A stretch of DNA of 64,000 nt from Paenibacillus ihbetae. GTDB lineage: Bacteria > Bacillota > Bacilli > Paenibacillales > Paenibacillaceae. Below, one piece after another: positions 36,799 through 45,425 of this stretch (the first letter of the stretch is position 1; each line of letters begins with the position of its first letter). The DNA lies in contig NZ_CP016809.1 in the NCBI RefSeq assembly GCF_002741055.1, positions 1,116,001-1,180,000 of the forward strand, in the 5' to 3' direction. The notes under the pieces are model-generated. The model ran no database searches. It was not told the origin of the DNA and saw only the letters and a list, made by a program, of their open reading frames with translations. Both the position numbers and the translations under genes were made by a program.

Positions 36799-38016
36799 AT
36801 GAATACGACCAAACCTCAGCCGAAGAGAGGCACACCTGATTTCCAGCTGCTCATCATGACTTTGCTGCTGGTGGGATTCGGACTGATTATGGTGTTCAGT
36901 TCCAGCTCCAGCTTGACCGTCTTCAATGAGAAATTCAACAACGATCCGCTTTACTTTACGAAGCGTCAGGCCGCCTTTGCCGTACTGGGTACCTTTGTCA
37001 TGTTCGTGGCAATGAACATCAACTACAAGAAATACAAGAAGCTGTTCCTTCCTGTATTTTTTCTAACACTGATCCTGCTCATCTTGGTCGTGATGCTCGG
37101 CAAGACGACCAACGGCGCCGTCAGCTGGTTCCAGCTCGGGTCGCTGGGCATTCAGCCTACCGAGCTTGCCAAGATCGCTACGATCGTGTATCTGTCCGCC
37201 TTGATCACGAAGAAAGGGGAGCGCATCCGTCAATGGAAGGGCGGATTCTTCCCCGTCCTGATCATCGTGGGCATCGTCGCCGGGCTCATCATGCTGCAGC
37301 CGGATCTCGGCTCCTGCTTCATTCTGGTCGCGACCTGCGGGCTGCTCATCTATGCGGGCGGAGCGAACCTCAAGCATATTCTCGGCTGTATTTCGCTCGT
37401 CGCGCTCGGTTTGGTGCTTACGCTCGGCGTCGGCTCGCTGTTTAACTCAGACGATACTCCGGAGGAAGCCTCCAAGAACTATAAGATCGGACGGATCGAG
37501 GCTTTTCTGGATCCCTTCAAGGATGAATCGAGTACGGGCTACAACCTGGTCCAATCCCTGATTGCCATCGGTCAAGGCGGGGTCACCGGGGCAGGCTTCG
37601 GCGAGAGCGTGCAGAAGCTGCATTATTTGCCAAACCCCTACAACGACTTTATTTTCTCCGTCATCGGCGAGGAATTCGGCTTTATCGGCACGGCCTTATT
37701 TTTACTGTTCTACTTGTATTTCATTATCCGGGGCATCATCGTCTCGCTCCGATGCTCCGATCCTTTCGGGACGCTGACGGGCGTGGGCATCATGGGCCTC
37801 ATCGCCATTCAGGCCTTCATTAATATCGGCGGCGTGACCAACACGATTCCGATTACCGGCGTTACCCTTCCGTTTATCAGCTACGGCGGCTCATCCCTGC
37901 TCGTCATGATGCTCAGTATGGGGATTGTTCTCAGCATATCCAGGGACAGCAACCGCCCGGCGAAGCAGGAACAGGTCAAATCCGTCATTAAAAAAGACTA
38001 CCGGACAGCCCGGTAG
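36799..38016 (+). CDS. ftsW: FtsW/RodA/SpoVE family peptidoglycan glycosyltransferase
   Basis: 405 residues with about ten membrane segments. SEDS proteins polymerise lipid II. Conserved features: QPTELAKIA (essential loop after TM4), VLQPDLGS-type sequence MLQPDLGSCF, NPYNDFIFSVIGEEFGFIG (extracytoplasmic loop) and PFISYGGSS near the end. FtsW is preferred over RodA/SpoVE because of the position between yugN and genes of the ylaN neighbourhood (B. subtilis has ylaN-ftsW), but SEDS paralogues are hard to separate by sequence alone. The start has only a weak ribosome site (GTGG), consistent with coupling to yugN. The C-terminal codons lie in a terminator stem. Confidence 0.88.
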   Translation: MNTTKPQPKRGTPDFQLLIMTLLLVGFGLIMVFSSSSSLTVFNEKFNNDPLYFTKRQAAFAVLGTFVMFVAMNINYKKYKKLFLPVFFLTLILLILVVMLGKTTNGAVSWFQLGSLGIQPTELAKIATIVYLSALITKKGERIRQWKGGFFPVLIIVGIVAGLIMLQPDLGSCFILVATCGLLIYAGGANLKHILGCISLVALGLVLTLGVGSLFNSDDTPEEASKNYKIGRIEAFLDPFKDESSTGYNLVQSLIAIGQGGVTGAGFGESVQKLHYLPNPYNDFIFSVIGEEFGFIGTALFLLFYLYFIIRGIIVSLRCSDPFGTLTGVGIMGLIAIQAFINIGGVTNTIPITGVTLPFISYGGSSLLVMMLSMGIVLSISRDSNRPAKQEQVKSVIKKDYRTAR

Positions 38017-38026
38017 TCTTTTTTAT
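37990..38026. terminator. Bidirectional terminator overlapping the ftsW 3' end
   Basis: AAAAAGACTACCGG pairs with CCGGTAGTCTTTTT, with A and T runs outside, so it serves ftsW and the convergent asp23 gene. The left arm and loop encode the last ftsW residues. Confidence 0.88.
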
Positions 38027-38085
38027 GTACAAGCCATCTTGTTCATGGCTGCAGGGAGGGACATTATCCCTCCCTTGGTATCGAC

Positions 38086-38472
38086 TTATTTCGCGCGCTG
38101 CGGAAGATCGTCGATTTCGTCATCCTTGAACGCCACGCCTTCGACCTTGACGTTAACCTCGACGACACGAAGCCCTGTCATGCTCTCGACCGCTTCGCGG
38201 ACGTTCTGCTGAAGCATGCGGCACACTTCATGTATAGGTGTCTCATAGAGCACGATGATGCGCAAATCGATTGCGGCCTCAAGCTGCCCTACCTCTACCG
38301 TAACACCCTTCTGCACATTTTTACCGCTCAGCCGCTTGGCCCAGCCCTCCGACAATCCGCCGGACATCGCTGCAATTCCTGGTGTCTCCAAGGCTGCCAG
38401 TCCGGCAATTTTCGATACGACATCATCCGATATCCGAATCAAACCGTTATCCAGTTGAAGTTGTTCCGTCAT
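38086..38472 (-). CDS. Asp23/Gls24 family envelope stress response protein
   Basis: 128 residues. Starts MTEQLQLDNGLIRISDDVV, then KIAGLAALETPGIAAMSGG, the typical Asp23 pattern; the C-terminal half has VEVNVKVEGVAF. The family (YloU, YqhY, Asp23) includes membrane-attached stress proteins and factors near fatty-acid genes. Here it lies alone, convergent with ftsW, while the yloU slot between rpmB and fakA is empty. It may be the relocated YloU homologue; the alternatives are YqhY or AmaP-linked paralogues. AAGGAGG lies 8-9 bases before ATG 38472. Confidence 0.88.
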   Translation of the reverse strand: MTEQLQLDNGLIRISDDVVSKIAGLAALETPGIAAMSGGLSEGWAKRLSGKNVQKGVTVEVGQLEAAIDLRIIVLYETPIHEVCRMLQQNVREAVESMTGLRVVEVNVKVEGVAFKDDEIDDLPQRAK

Positions 38473-38662
38473 GCCAAATCCTCCTTCACCTCATTATCCG
38501 TTATTGTAAATCCTAACAGGCCCAAAAAGCAAATGCCCGCGTCACAAACGCCGGATAATTTTTCAAACAAAATGGGTATATTGTAAAAAGAACCCCGAGA
38601 ATCGTCGTTTCGGCTCGTACGATCGCTTCTTCGAACGACAATACAAAAGGCAGGTGTACATT

Positions 38663-39739
38663 ATGAAAAAATGGTTGAGCCCGGCGCTTCTCATCGTGAC
38701 CTTCCTGCTCAGCGCAATCGGTCATTATGCAGGGTGGAACTTTACCCTCCAGTTCATCCTTTCTTCCATTTCGGTCATCTTTGTCGCCGGTTTTCTGGGC
38801 AAAGCGACCGAAAGCGTCGCCCATTATGCAGGCCAGCGCCTTGGCGGCTTTCTGAACGCCACCTTCGGCAATGCCGCCGAGCTGATCATCGCTATCTTGC
38901 TGATTCGTGAAGGCCTGTACGATATGGTCAAGGCGAGCATCACCGGTTCGATCATCGGCAATTTGCTGCTCGTCCTCGGCCTGAGCCTGTTTGCGGGGGG
39001 ACTCAAGTTTAAAATCCAGAAATTCAACATGACGCTGGCAGGGCTGAACGGCTCTCTTATGACGCTGGCCATCATCGCACTATTCGTTCCCGCTGTCTTC
39101 CTGAATACCCACTCGATTACGGAAGACGAAACGAAGCTGCTCAGCCTGATCGTCGCAGGAATTCTGATCGTCTCCTACATAGCATGGCTCGGCTTCTCCA
39201 TGATCACGCATAAGGAGTATCTGGCTGATGTCAGCGAAGATAAGAGCGACCAGGATGCGCTACCGCATGAGCAAGAAGCGACCTGGTCGAAGGGACGCTC
39301 CGTTCTGTACCTCGTCATTGCAACGGTTATGGTCGCCTTCGTCAGTGAATGGCTTGTCGGCGTGCTGGAGCCGATCAGCCACGAATACGGCCTCAGCGAG
39401 CTGTTTATCGGTGCATTTCTAGTCGCCATCATCGGTAACGCGGCCGAGCACAGCGCAGCGATCATGCTGGCTCTGAAAAACAAGATCAGCGCAGCCGTCG
39501 AAATTGCGGTCGGCAGCAGCCTGCAGATCGCCCTGTTCGTGGCCCCCGTCCTTGTGTTCGTCAGCTTCTTTATGGGCGACACGATGGATCTCGTATTCAC
39601 GACGCTCGAGCTTGTGGCGATCGGGGTTGCCGTATTCATTGCCAGATCCATCACCCAGGACGGCGCCTCCAACTGGTACGAGGGCTTGCTGCTGTTGGCT
39701 GTGTATATCATCCTTGGCGTGTCCTTCTTCCTCGTCTAG
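38663..39739 (+). CDS. cax: Calcium/proton exchanger (CaCA family, Cax)
   Basis: 358 residues with 11 predicted membrane segments. Exchanges Ca2+ for H+ at the membrane. Both alpha repeats are present: GNAAELIIAILLIREGLYD (helix 3, about residues 73-91) and GNAAEHSAAIMLALKNKI (about 258-275), each with the conserved GNAAE acidic motif. An acidic loop (EDKSDQDALPHEQE) separates the two halves. Start: ATG 38663 with AGGTG ahead; a GTG at 38654 is in frame. Together with the P-type ATPase at 22-25 kb this gives two Ca2+ export routes in the window. Confidence 0.92.
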   Translation: MKKWLSPALLIVTFLLSAIGHYAGWNFTLQFILSSISVIFVAGFLGKATESVAHYAGQRLGGFLNATFGNAAELIIAILLIREGLYDMVKASITGSIIGNLLLVLGLSLFAGGLKFKIQKFNMTLAGLNGSLMTLAIIALFVPAVFLNTHSITEDETKLLSLIVAGILIVSYIAWLGFSMITHKEYLADVSEDKSDQDALPHEQEATWSKGRSVLYLVIATVMVAFVSEWLVGVLEPISHEYGLSELFIGAFLVAIIGNAAEHSAAIMLALKNKISAAVEIAVGSSLQIALFVAPVLVFVSFFMGDTMDLVFTTLELVAIGVAVFIARSITQDGASNWYEGLLLLAVYIILGVSFFLV

Positions 39740-39802
39740 CCTGTGACACGCTTCATTGGATTGGCGCAGGGGGTTACCTCGGTTAACGTCCCATAACATA
39801 CC

Positions 39803-39843
39803 AAGAGGCTGTCCAGGTCTACAGACCATTCGGACAGCCTCTT
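39803..39843. terminator. Inverted repeat, likely terminator between cax and ylaN
   Basis: AAGAGGCTGTCC (39803-39814) pairs perfectly with GGACAGCCTCTT (39832-39843). The flanks are only modestly T-rich in either direction. Confidence 0.6.
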
Positions 39844-39870
39844 CTATGTATGCGCCTGTACAAGTACAGG

Positions 39871-40158
39871 CTATTCGGATTGATTCATGGCTTCGTACAG
39901 GAGAGCCAGATTGCGTTCAAGCTTGCTGATCAGCTGCTTTCCCGTACTTTCCGGAAGAAGTCCGGCCCGTACCGCAAAATCGACCTCTTTCGAAAAACCG
40001 TACATTTGGGTATCCAGCACTTCCTCATAGAGAGGGCAATAACGGGTCGCCAGATTCTCCATCTGTACTTCAATAAGCTTTAGGATTTTATCTGCATCTT
40101 CATGTAGAAGACTGATCGCTTTAAGATTCAGCTGTTCCTGTAGATCAGATGAAGTCAT
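39871..40158 (-). CDS. ylaN: YlaN family protein (UPF0358)
   Basis: 95 residues. Clear YlaN match: ADKILKLIEVQMENL, CPLYEEVLDTQMYG, then FSKEVDFAVRAGLL. In B. subtilis YlaN is needed under iron limitation and has been reported to interact with Fur. GGGGGGAA lies 5-7 bases before ATG 40158; the frame extends upstream without similarity. In B. subtilis it neighbours ftsW, which is 1.9 kb away here on the other strand, consistent with a small rearrangement that placed asp23 and cax between them. Confidence 0.93.
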   Translation of the reverse strand: MTSSDLQEQLNLKAISLLHEDADKILKLIEVQMENLATRYCPLYEEVLDTQMYGFSKEVDFAVRAGLLPESTGKQLISKLERNLALLYEAMNQSE

Positions 40159-40264
40159 GATCTTCCCCCCTATGTCCAAAATCACAGCACAGTTACTATC
40201 TTTAATATTAGTCGAAATCGCGGAGCAATACAAGGACCTGAAAAAAATAGACTCTATGCTAACG

Positions 40265-40295
40265 AAAAAACACCCTTCCATTCGGTGGAAGGGCG
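40265..40295 (-). terminator. Rho-independent terminator after HPr-like gene
   Basis: Minus strand CGCCCTTCCA-CCGAA-TGGAAGGGTG followed by TTTTTT, 12 bases past the stop codon. Confidence 0.88.
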
Positions 40296-40306
40296 TTCTT
40301 CAGCTG

Positions 40307-40552
40307 TTATTCAGCCACGACGGAGACATTCAAGCCATGCTTGTTAAATACGTCGATCATTGCTTGCTTAGCTTCGTCAGCATCAGGTCCGTGTACATGC
40401 AGCTCGTAGCTTTGGTTGCTCACCAGCGTGGTGAACAGGCCCAAAATACTCTTCACGTCGATGTACTTGTTCTCCGCCTGCAAGACGATGGAGGATGAGA
40501 ACTTACTGGCCGTTTGCGAAATTTCTACGATCGCTGTGTTGTTATTGGACAT
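40307..40552 (-). CDS. HPr-like protein without the phospho-histidine loop
   Basis: 81 residues. From residue 10 on it aligns with HPr/Crh: TASKF (helix 1), VKSILGLF (regulatory Ser35, matching Ser46 of HPr), and PDADEAKQAMIDVF (last helix). The first strand and the loop that carries His15 (GIHARPA in HPr) are missing; the protein begins at the place of that helix. It cannot take phosphate from enzyme I in the usual way. A Crh-like role, phosphorylated on Ser35 by HPr kinase and acting with CcpA, is possible but unproven. GGAGG lies 7 bases before ATG 40552. It has its own terminator. Confidence 0.82.
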   Translation of the reverse strand: MSNNNTAIVEISQTASKFSSSIVLQAENKYIDVKSILGLFTTLVSNQSYELHVHGPDADEAKQAMIDVFNKHGLNVSVVAE

Positions 40553-40650
40553 ACGAATCCCTCCGTAACTTTTAGGATGTGAAAAAAATATCTCACATTG
40601 CACCTTCATGATACATTGAATCCGTTTTCTTATGCAACCTATTTTCCAAT

Positions 40651-41766
40651 CTATTTAAGATTTTCCGGGTTGAGCGCCTCCAGCTCCGGAATGACGAACA
40701 ATCCGTCCTTGCGGATCAGCCGGTCGTCGAAATAGATTTCACCGCCGCCGTACTCCGGACGCTGAATCAGCACGAGATCCCAGTGAATGGAGGAACGGTT
40801 GCCGTTGTCTGTTACATCATATGCCTGCCCCGGTGTAAAATGCAGGCTGCCGGCGATTTTCTCGTCGAACAAAATATCCTTCATCGGCGTTAAGATGTAC
40901 GGATTGAAGCCGATGGCGAATTCTCCGATGTATCTCGCCCCTTCGTCCGAATCCAAAATCTCGTTCAGACGCTTCGTGTCGCTTCCGGTCGCCTCTACAA
41001 TTTTCCCGTTTTCGAAACGGAATTTGATGTTTTCAAAGGTGACGCCGTTATACAGCGTCGGAGTATTGTAAGCAATCGTCCCGTTGACGGAATCCCGTAC
41101 AGGAGCGGTATAAACTTCGCCGTCCGGAATGTTTTTCTGGCCGGAGCACTTTTCGGCACCGATGTTTTTGATGGAGAAGGTAAGATCCGTGCCCGGACCG
41201 ACGATGCGGACCTTATCGGTCTTTCTCATCAGCTCTGCAAGCGGGTCCTGGGCGCGGTCCATTTTGGAATAATCCAGGTTGCAAACGTCGAAATAGAAGT
41301 CCTCGAACGCCTCGGTGCTGGTGTTGGCCAGCTGCGCCATGCTGGCGTTCGGATAGCGGAGCACCACCCACTTCGTGTGCTTGACCCGCTCTTCGCTATG
41401 TACCGGATGGGAATACAGTGCGTTGTACAGCTTCATATTTTCTTCGGGCACATCGGCCAAGTCGTTCACGTTCTCGCCTGCCCGGATCCCGATGTAGCAG
41501 TCCATCTTCTTCATGCGGGCGACATCGAACTCCGCCCACAGCTCAAGCTGCTCCTTGGTTGCATGTTTCAGCATGGCGCGCTGGACGGTACGGTCGGTCA
41601 ATTGCACGAACGGACGTCCGCCATGCTTGGACACTTCTTCGATGATCGCATTCAGCAGGTCCCGCTCCGAGCCAATCATTTCGATCAGCACATTTTCGCC
41701 CGGCTGCATATCGACCGAGTAGGTCACGAGATTATGAGCCAGCTTCTGAATTCTGGGGTCACGCAT
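40651..41766 (-). CDS. Aminopeptidase, M29 family (AmpS type)
   Basis: 371 residues. Metal-dependent exopeptidase that removes N-terminal residues in the cytoplasm. Features: QPGENVLIEMIGSERDL near the start, the substrate region YNTPTLYNGVTFENI, and the metal-binding C-terminal half with GEFAIGFNPYI, GSLHFTPGQAYD and SSIHWDLVLIQ (His and Asp ligands). The length fits the family, which includes AmpT, AmpS and PepS. Start: ATG 41766, with AGGAGG eight bases ahead. It stands alone on the minus strand before the HPr-like gene. Confidence 0.92.
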   Translation of the reverse strand: MRDPRIQKLAHNLVTYSVDMQPGENVLIEMIGSERDLLNAIIEEVSKHGGRPFVQLTDRTVQRAMLKHATKEQLELWAEFDVARMKKMDCYIGIRAGENVNDLADVPEENMKLYNALYSHPVHSEERVKHTKWVVLRYPNASMAQLANTSTEAFEDFYFDVCNLDYSKMDRAQDPLAELMRKTDKVRIVGPGTDLTFSIKNIGAEKCSGQKNIPDGEVYTAPVRDSVNGTIAYNTPTLYNGVTFENIKFRFENGKIVEATGSDTKRLNEILDSDEGARYIGEFAIGFNPYILTPMKDILFDEKIAGSLHFTPGQAYDVTDNGNRSSIHWDLVLIQRPEYGGGEIYFDDRLIRKDGLFVIPELEALNPENLK

Positions 41767-41894
41767 ATGTCTAGTCCTCCTTATGTTGAGACCGCTGCCA
41801 AAAATTGAACAGCGGTAAATTTATACCTCATTGTAGCACGCACCTTTGCCTTCCGTCAGCTACATGATGCAGAAATTCTGCATTCGCGGTTCAA

Positions 41895-42755
41895 TCAATA
41901 TCCAGTAAATGTAACATCGGACAAGAGCGACTCGGTTCTGGCCATGCCGGACCGGTCCACATAGGACACCGACCTCTCCATGGTCATGCGGATCGGCAGC
42001 TGTGACCGCTTATCGATCGTCAGATGACAGACGGAGGCGGCGTCCGCTTGATCAAGCATTCGGATCAGCTCCTCATTGTCCCGCTCCCATACGGCCTTCA
42101 GCCGGGCCCGGACTTTGGGGTCTTCACTGTACAACGGGTCACCCTTCCGCTGCATCCGCTCAAGCAGCAGCTTCATCTGTTCTTGAAGCGAACGCTTTGT
42201 CATATGGGCCGCTGCCTCCGGCGACAGCTCGATCCGGAGCACCTTCGTCCCCCTGGCGGCGCCAAGCTCGGCGGATATTTTCTTATCCGCTTCACCAATA
42301 TATTCAAGCTGCTCCAGCGGATTGAGCCGGGTCATCCACAGCTCCTCGGCCTGCCCGGAGGTAAGCGCGCTCCATTTGCCCTCTTTGCGCTTCAGCGAGA
42401 CGGTAAGTCCATCCGCCGTATAGCCCGAGCCGGCTGCCGGCTGCTCAAGATTTGCTTTCGAGATCGTGTCCTGTATGGTACGCTCCGGTGTTCTCGAGGA
42501 CAAAGTTAAGCTCGTATGGTTCTGCAGCTTGCCTTCGAAAGCAAGCGTCTCCTGGAACAAGCCATTCTCCTCCGTCCGGATCGCAGCCTCCCCTTTAAAT
42601 GCGAAATTATCCACCCCCGATAATCCTGCCAACGCCCGTTTAAAAGAGTCCTCCGGACTTAGCCTATCCTGCCATGCGCAGGCGGGCAAACTTAACAGCA
42701 ACAGGGCGGCACAGAGCATGCCCCGCACAACCCGCAGTTTTTTCAGCATCATCAT
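41895..42755 (-). CDS. Putative lipoprotein of unknown function
   Basis: 286 residues from ATG 42755. A lipoprotein signal is clear: basic start (MLKKLRVVRG), hydrophobic run (MLCAALLLLS) and lipobox LPAC, so the mature protein starts at Cys and is anchored outside the membrane. The rest is acidic-basic, with a large helical segment and no Cys motifs. Family not recognised. The frame opens at 42773 (MTNERL), and three consecutive ATGs follow AAAGG, so the exact start is uncertain. It lies downstream of dgcP after a terminator and probably has its own promoter. Confidence 0.75.
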   Translation of the reverse strand: MMMLKKLRVVRGMLCAALLLLSLPACAWQDRLSPEDSFKRALAGLSGVDNFAFKGEAAIRTEENGLFQETLAFEGKLQNHTSLTLSSRTPERTIQDTISKANLEQPAAGSGYTADGLTVSLKRKEGKWSALTSGQAEELWMTRLNPLEQLEYIGEADKKISAELGAARGTKVLRIELSPEAAAHMTKRSLQEQMKLLLERMQRKGDPLYSEDPKVRARLKAVWERDNEELIRMLDQADAASVCHLTIDKRSQLPIRMTMERSVSYVDRSGMARTESLLSDVTFTGY

Positions 42756-42933
42756 CAGCCTTTCATTTGTCATGCTCTTAGGCTATCTTGCAGGACGCGA
42801 CATTATACAATCGCATATAAAAGCGCAGCCTTACAGCGGTATATGGATGACCGTATCCCTATCTAGCGGCCATGTTTTCACGCACGAAGGACTGCTAGGT
42901 CTGCCCAGCTTCCTGAACGCTCTGGGGATAATA

Positions 42934-42972
42934 TAAAACGAGGCTATCCCCTCTTGCGGGACAGCCTCGTTC
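42934..42972 (-). terminator. Rho-independent terminator at the dgcP stop
   Basis: Minus strand AACGAGGCTGTCCC pairs with GGGGATAGCCTCGTT, then TTATATTAT; it begins at the stop codon. Confidence 0.82.
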
Positions 42973-44947
42973 ATACCGATTCGGCATTCTCGACGACAAT
43001 GCGATTCCGGCCGTTCTTCTTGGCTTCATACAAAGCCATATCTGCTCTATAAAACAATGATTCCACACTGATCTTGTTATTCGTCCAGTTCCATTCCGAA
43101 ATTCCGCAGGATACCGTTACTCTCGGATCCGTCTCCTCGGCAACTCTGGTGCGTATACGCTCCGCCACCTGTACGGCTTGTTGTATTTCGATGCCCGGCA
43201 GATAAACCGCCAGCTCCTCTCCGCCCCAACGGGCCGGGATGTCGCTGTGGCGGATCGTGCTCTTGACGATGTTGCTGACCTGCTTCAGTATTTTGTCGCC
43301 CCGCTGATGGCCGAATGTATCATTCACCTGTTTGAACTGGTCGATATCAATAACGATGAGGGCCCCGCAGAAATCACGGTTCTGGCATTCGTAGATCACT
43401 TCATCAAGATAATGCCTTGCATACAGCTCCGTGAGCATGTCCCGGTTCGCCATTCTGCGGACCTCCGCGTGCAGGAAGGCGTTCCCGATCGCCAGGCCGA
43501 TGTGGCTGGTCAGCGCCTGCAGCAGGCGGTAGCTGTCATAGGAAAAATAATGCCGCTTGGCATGGGTCAGCAGCACGACGCCCCGGACCTCGCCGTTCAC
43601 CGTTAGCGGGGTTGCAATCAACGAGCTCGAATTCGTCGTCTCCATCAGCTTCGATTCGGCGGGCCGCTCTTCGTTGTAATCGGACAGAATCAGCGGCTCC
43701 TTCGAATGATATACGAGACCGCCGATGCCATAGTCCTTCTCGAACACTTCCTTCGCCAGCCATTCCGCATTGCAGGATGCCACTTCTAGGCCGCCGAGCT
43801 CCGCGTTGTAGATTAGAATGCAGCAATAGTCCGCTCCCAGGATCTTAAGCAGCTCATGATTCGCGAACTGGAAGATTTCCGCCAAATGCAGGCTCTTGTT
43901 CAGCCTCTGTGTCAGCTCGTTAATCATCCGCAGCTCATGAATCATCAGGTTGGACTGCTCATACAGCTTGGCATTCTCGAAAGCGGTGCCCGCAGCGTCG
44001 GACATCATGCCGAGCAGCTCAAGGTCCATATCCGGCAGCATCGGCTTGTCCACCTCGATGTGCAGAACACCGTAAACCCCTTGCTTGCCTCCCATCGGCA
44101 ATCCGATCTCGACGGTGTTCCACGGCTCGGGATGCTCGCGGATCGTTAGGACGCCCTCCATAAAGGTTCGGACGTATACATCCTCTTGCCAATGATGAAG
44201 AAGCAGAGGACGGACGAGAGGATGGCTGCTTTCATGGTCCTGGGACATGAACAGCTCCACTTTCGCTTCCGGATACAGCGCAAGCACGCTGTCGATCGCC
44301 TCGCTTAACACACTGTGCACATCGATCTGAACATGCATGCGCTTCACGTACTGAAACAGCACCGATCGGCGGTAAGCCTCAAGCTTGGCATGGTCGTGAA
44401 CCCGGACAAGATCATTCACGAACATGGCTTCAAATTTGCGGTAAAAGCATGTCCGAAACAATAGCGCCTGGGACTCCGTCACCATGAGCGCCATCTCTTC
44501 CCCCGCAAGGTCTTGCGACACGCTGACCATCACGGTGAACAGGTCGCCTTCGCTTCGCGTAAACAGCGGCGCCGAGCATACGACACTGCCTTCGTGCAGG
44601 CCGGGACTTATACCGGATGCCGGAATTTTGCCGCTCAATGAGCGGTGCACGATTCCGTCATCCCCGGCAGCAAAATATTCCCTGAGCTCAGCATCCCCTG
44701 CAAGCCACGCCCCTTGATGAGACAGAACGGCCCATCTGAACTTCTTTAATGCTTCCGCGCTTGCGTTCTCCTTCTGCCACTCCGCATAACTCTTTTCGAT
44801 TAGAGTCCGAAGGTAGGGATAGTCATAAGGGGTTATATCCAATCCCTGGAGGGATAGCGACTTGTTTCCAGTATTAGGCCCGGCATCATTGAACATGTCC
44901 GCATAACCGGGTGGTCTTTCGTACACTTTCGGTTGTTCCTCTGACAT
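42971..44947 (-). CDS. dgcP: GAF-domain diguanylate cyclase (DgcP/YtrP-like)
   Basis: 658 residues. Makes cyclic di-GMP from two GTP. N-terminal sensor part (1-180) and two GAF-like domains (about 185-335, 345-490), then GGDEF (500-655). The active site is GGEEL at residues 575-579, preceded by RHSD, an intact inhibitory I-site motif five residues upstream. No membrane segment is seen, so it is cytoplasmic. It is divergent from rpsD, as is ytrP (dgcP) in B. subtilis, which supports orthology; this protein is about 80 residues longer, mainly at the N-terminus. Confidence 0.9.
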   Translation of the reverse strand: MSEEQPKVYERPPGYADMFNDAGPNTGNKSLSLQGLDITPYDYPYLRTLIEKSYAEWQKENASAEALKKFRWAVLSHQGAWLAGDAELREYFAAGDDGIVHRSLSGKIPASGISPGLHEGSVVCSAPLFTRSEGDLFTVMVSVSQDLAGEEMALMVTESQALLFRTCFYRKFEAMFVNDLVRVHDHAKLEAYRRSVLFQYVKRMHVQIDVHSVLSEAIDSVLALYPEAKVELFMSQDHESSHPLVRPLLLHHWQEDVYVRTFMEGVLTIREHPEPWNTVEIGLPMGGKQGVYGVLHIEVDKPMLPDMDLELLGMMSDAAGTAFENAKLYEQSNLMIHELRMINELTQRLNKSLHLAEIFQFANHELLKILGADYCCILIYNAELGGLEVASCNAEWLAKEVFEKDYGIGGLVYHSKEPLILSDYNEERPAESKLMETTNSSSLIATPLTVNGEVRGVVLLTHAKRHYFSYDSYRLLQALTSHIGLAIGNAFLHAEVRRMANRDMLTELYARHYLDEVIYECQNRDFCGALIVIDIDQFKQVNDTFGHQRGDKILKQVSNIVKSTIRHSDIPARWGGEELAVYLPGIEIQQAVQVAERIRTRVAEETDPRVTVSCGISEWNWTNNKISVESLFYRADMALYEAKKNGRNRIVVENAESV

Positions 44948-45200
44948 ATTGGGCGCTCCTTTGCACCATTATAAAGGCCTATCTAAGATATTGGCGTCCA
45001 TAAATTGTATTTAATATATGTAAGGATTCCATTCTTGCTGAAAGACAACTAGATACAAACGACTACATAATCCAATCTTATATTACTCTTTTCTACCCAT
45101 TTTAGCATTAACTTTTCTGCATTCGCCACAATATTTTTAGGTCCATGGTCCTATCGACAAAATTAGACAAAGTTCAATCAACCTTTTCAATAGGTTTAGC
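44948..45200. other. Divergent regulatory region dgcP/rpsD
   Basis: About 250 A+T-rich bases without an open frame of note. It must hold the dgcP promoter; a candidate -10 (TACAAT on the minus strand near 45010) has a weak -35. No terminator or operator was recognised. Confidence 0.5.
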
Positions 45201-45228
45201 TTGACTTTAAGTCATTACTTCATATAAT
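45201..45228 (+). promoter_or_regulatory. Strong sigma-A promoter of rpsD
   Basis: TTGACT at 45201-45206, 16-base spacer, perfect TATAAT at 45223-45228. Transcription would start near 45235. Confidence 0.8.
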
Positions 45229-45234
45229 ATTTAT

Positions 45235-45425
45235 TGTTGAGTAAGAATGCAATGCATTCGATGAATTTGGGCGGAAACGTTGTGTCACCCTCACGTTATT
45301 TGTTACTGTCGGGACAGCGGCTGAACTTTCCTGGCAGATCTTCCGGGCTTATCTGGTAAGAGCAAACAAATACGGCGCAAATAGAGCCCTGATGAAATTT
45401 ATTTAAAAAAGGAGTCTATATAACA
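45235..45425 (+). promoter_or_regulatory. Long rpsD leader, possible S4 autoregulation site
   Basis: About 190 bases between the promoter and the rpsD ATG. B. subtilis rpsD is known to be repressed by S4 binding its own leader. Here the leader has GC-rich paired-looking segments (around 45290-45360) and an AAAAAAGGAG ribosome site 11 bases before the ATG. A shared S4 fold is inferred, not shown. Confidence 0.5.
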
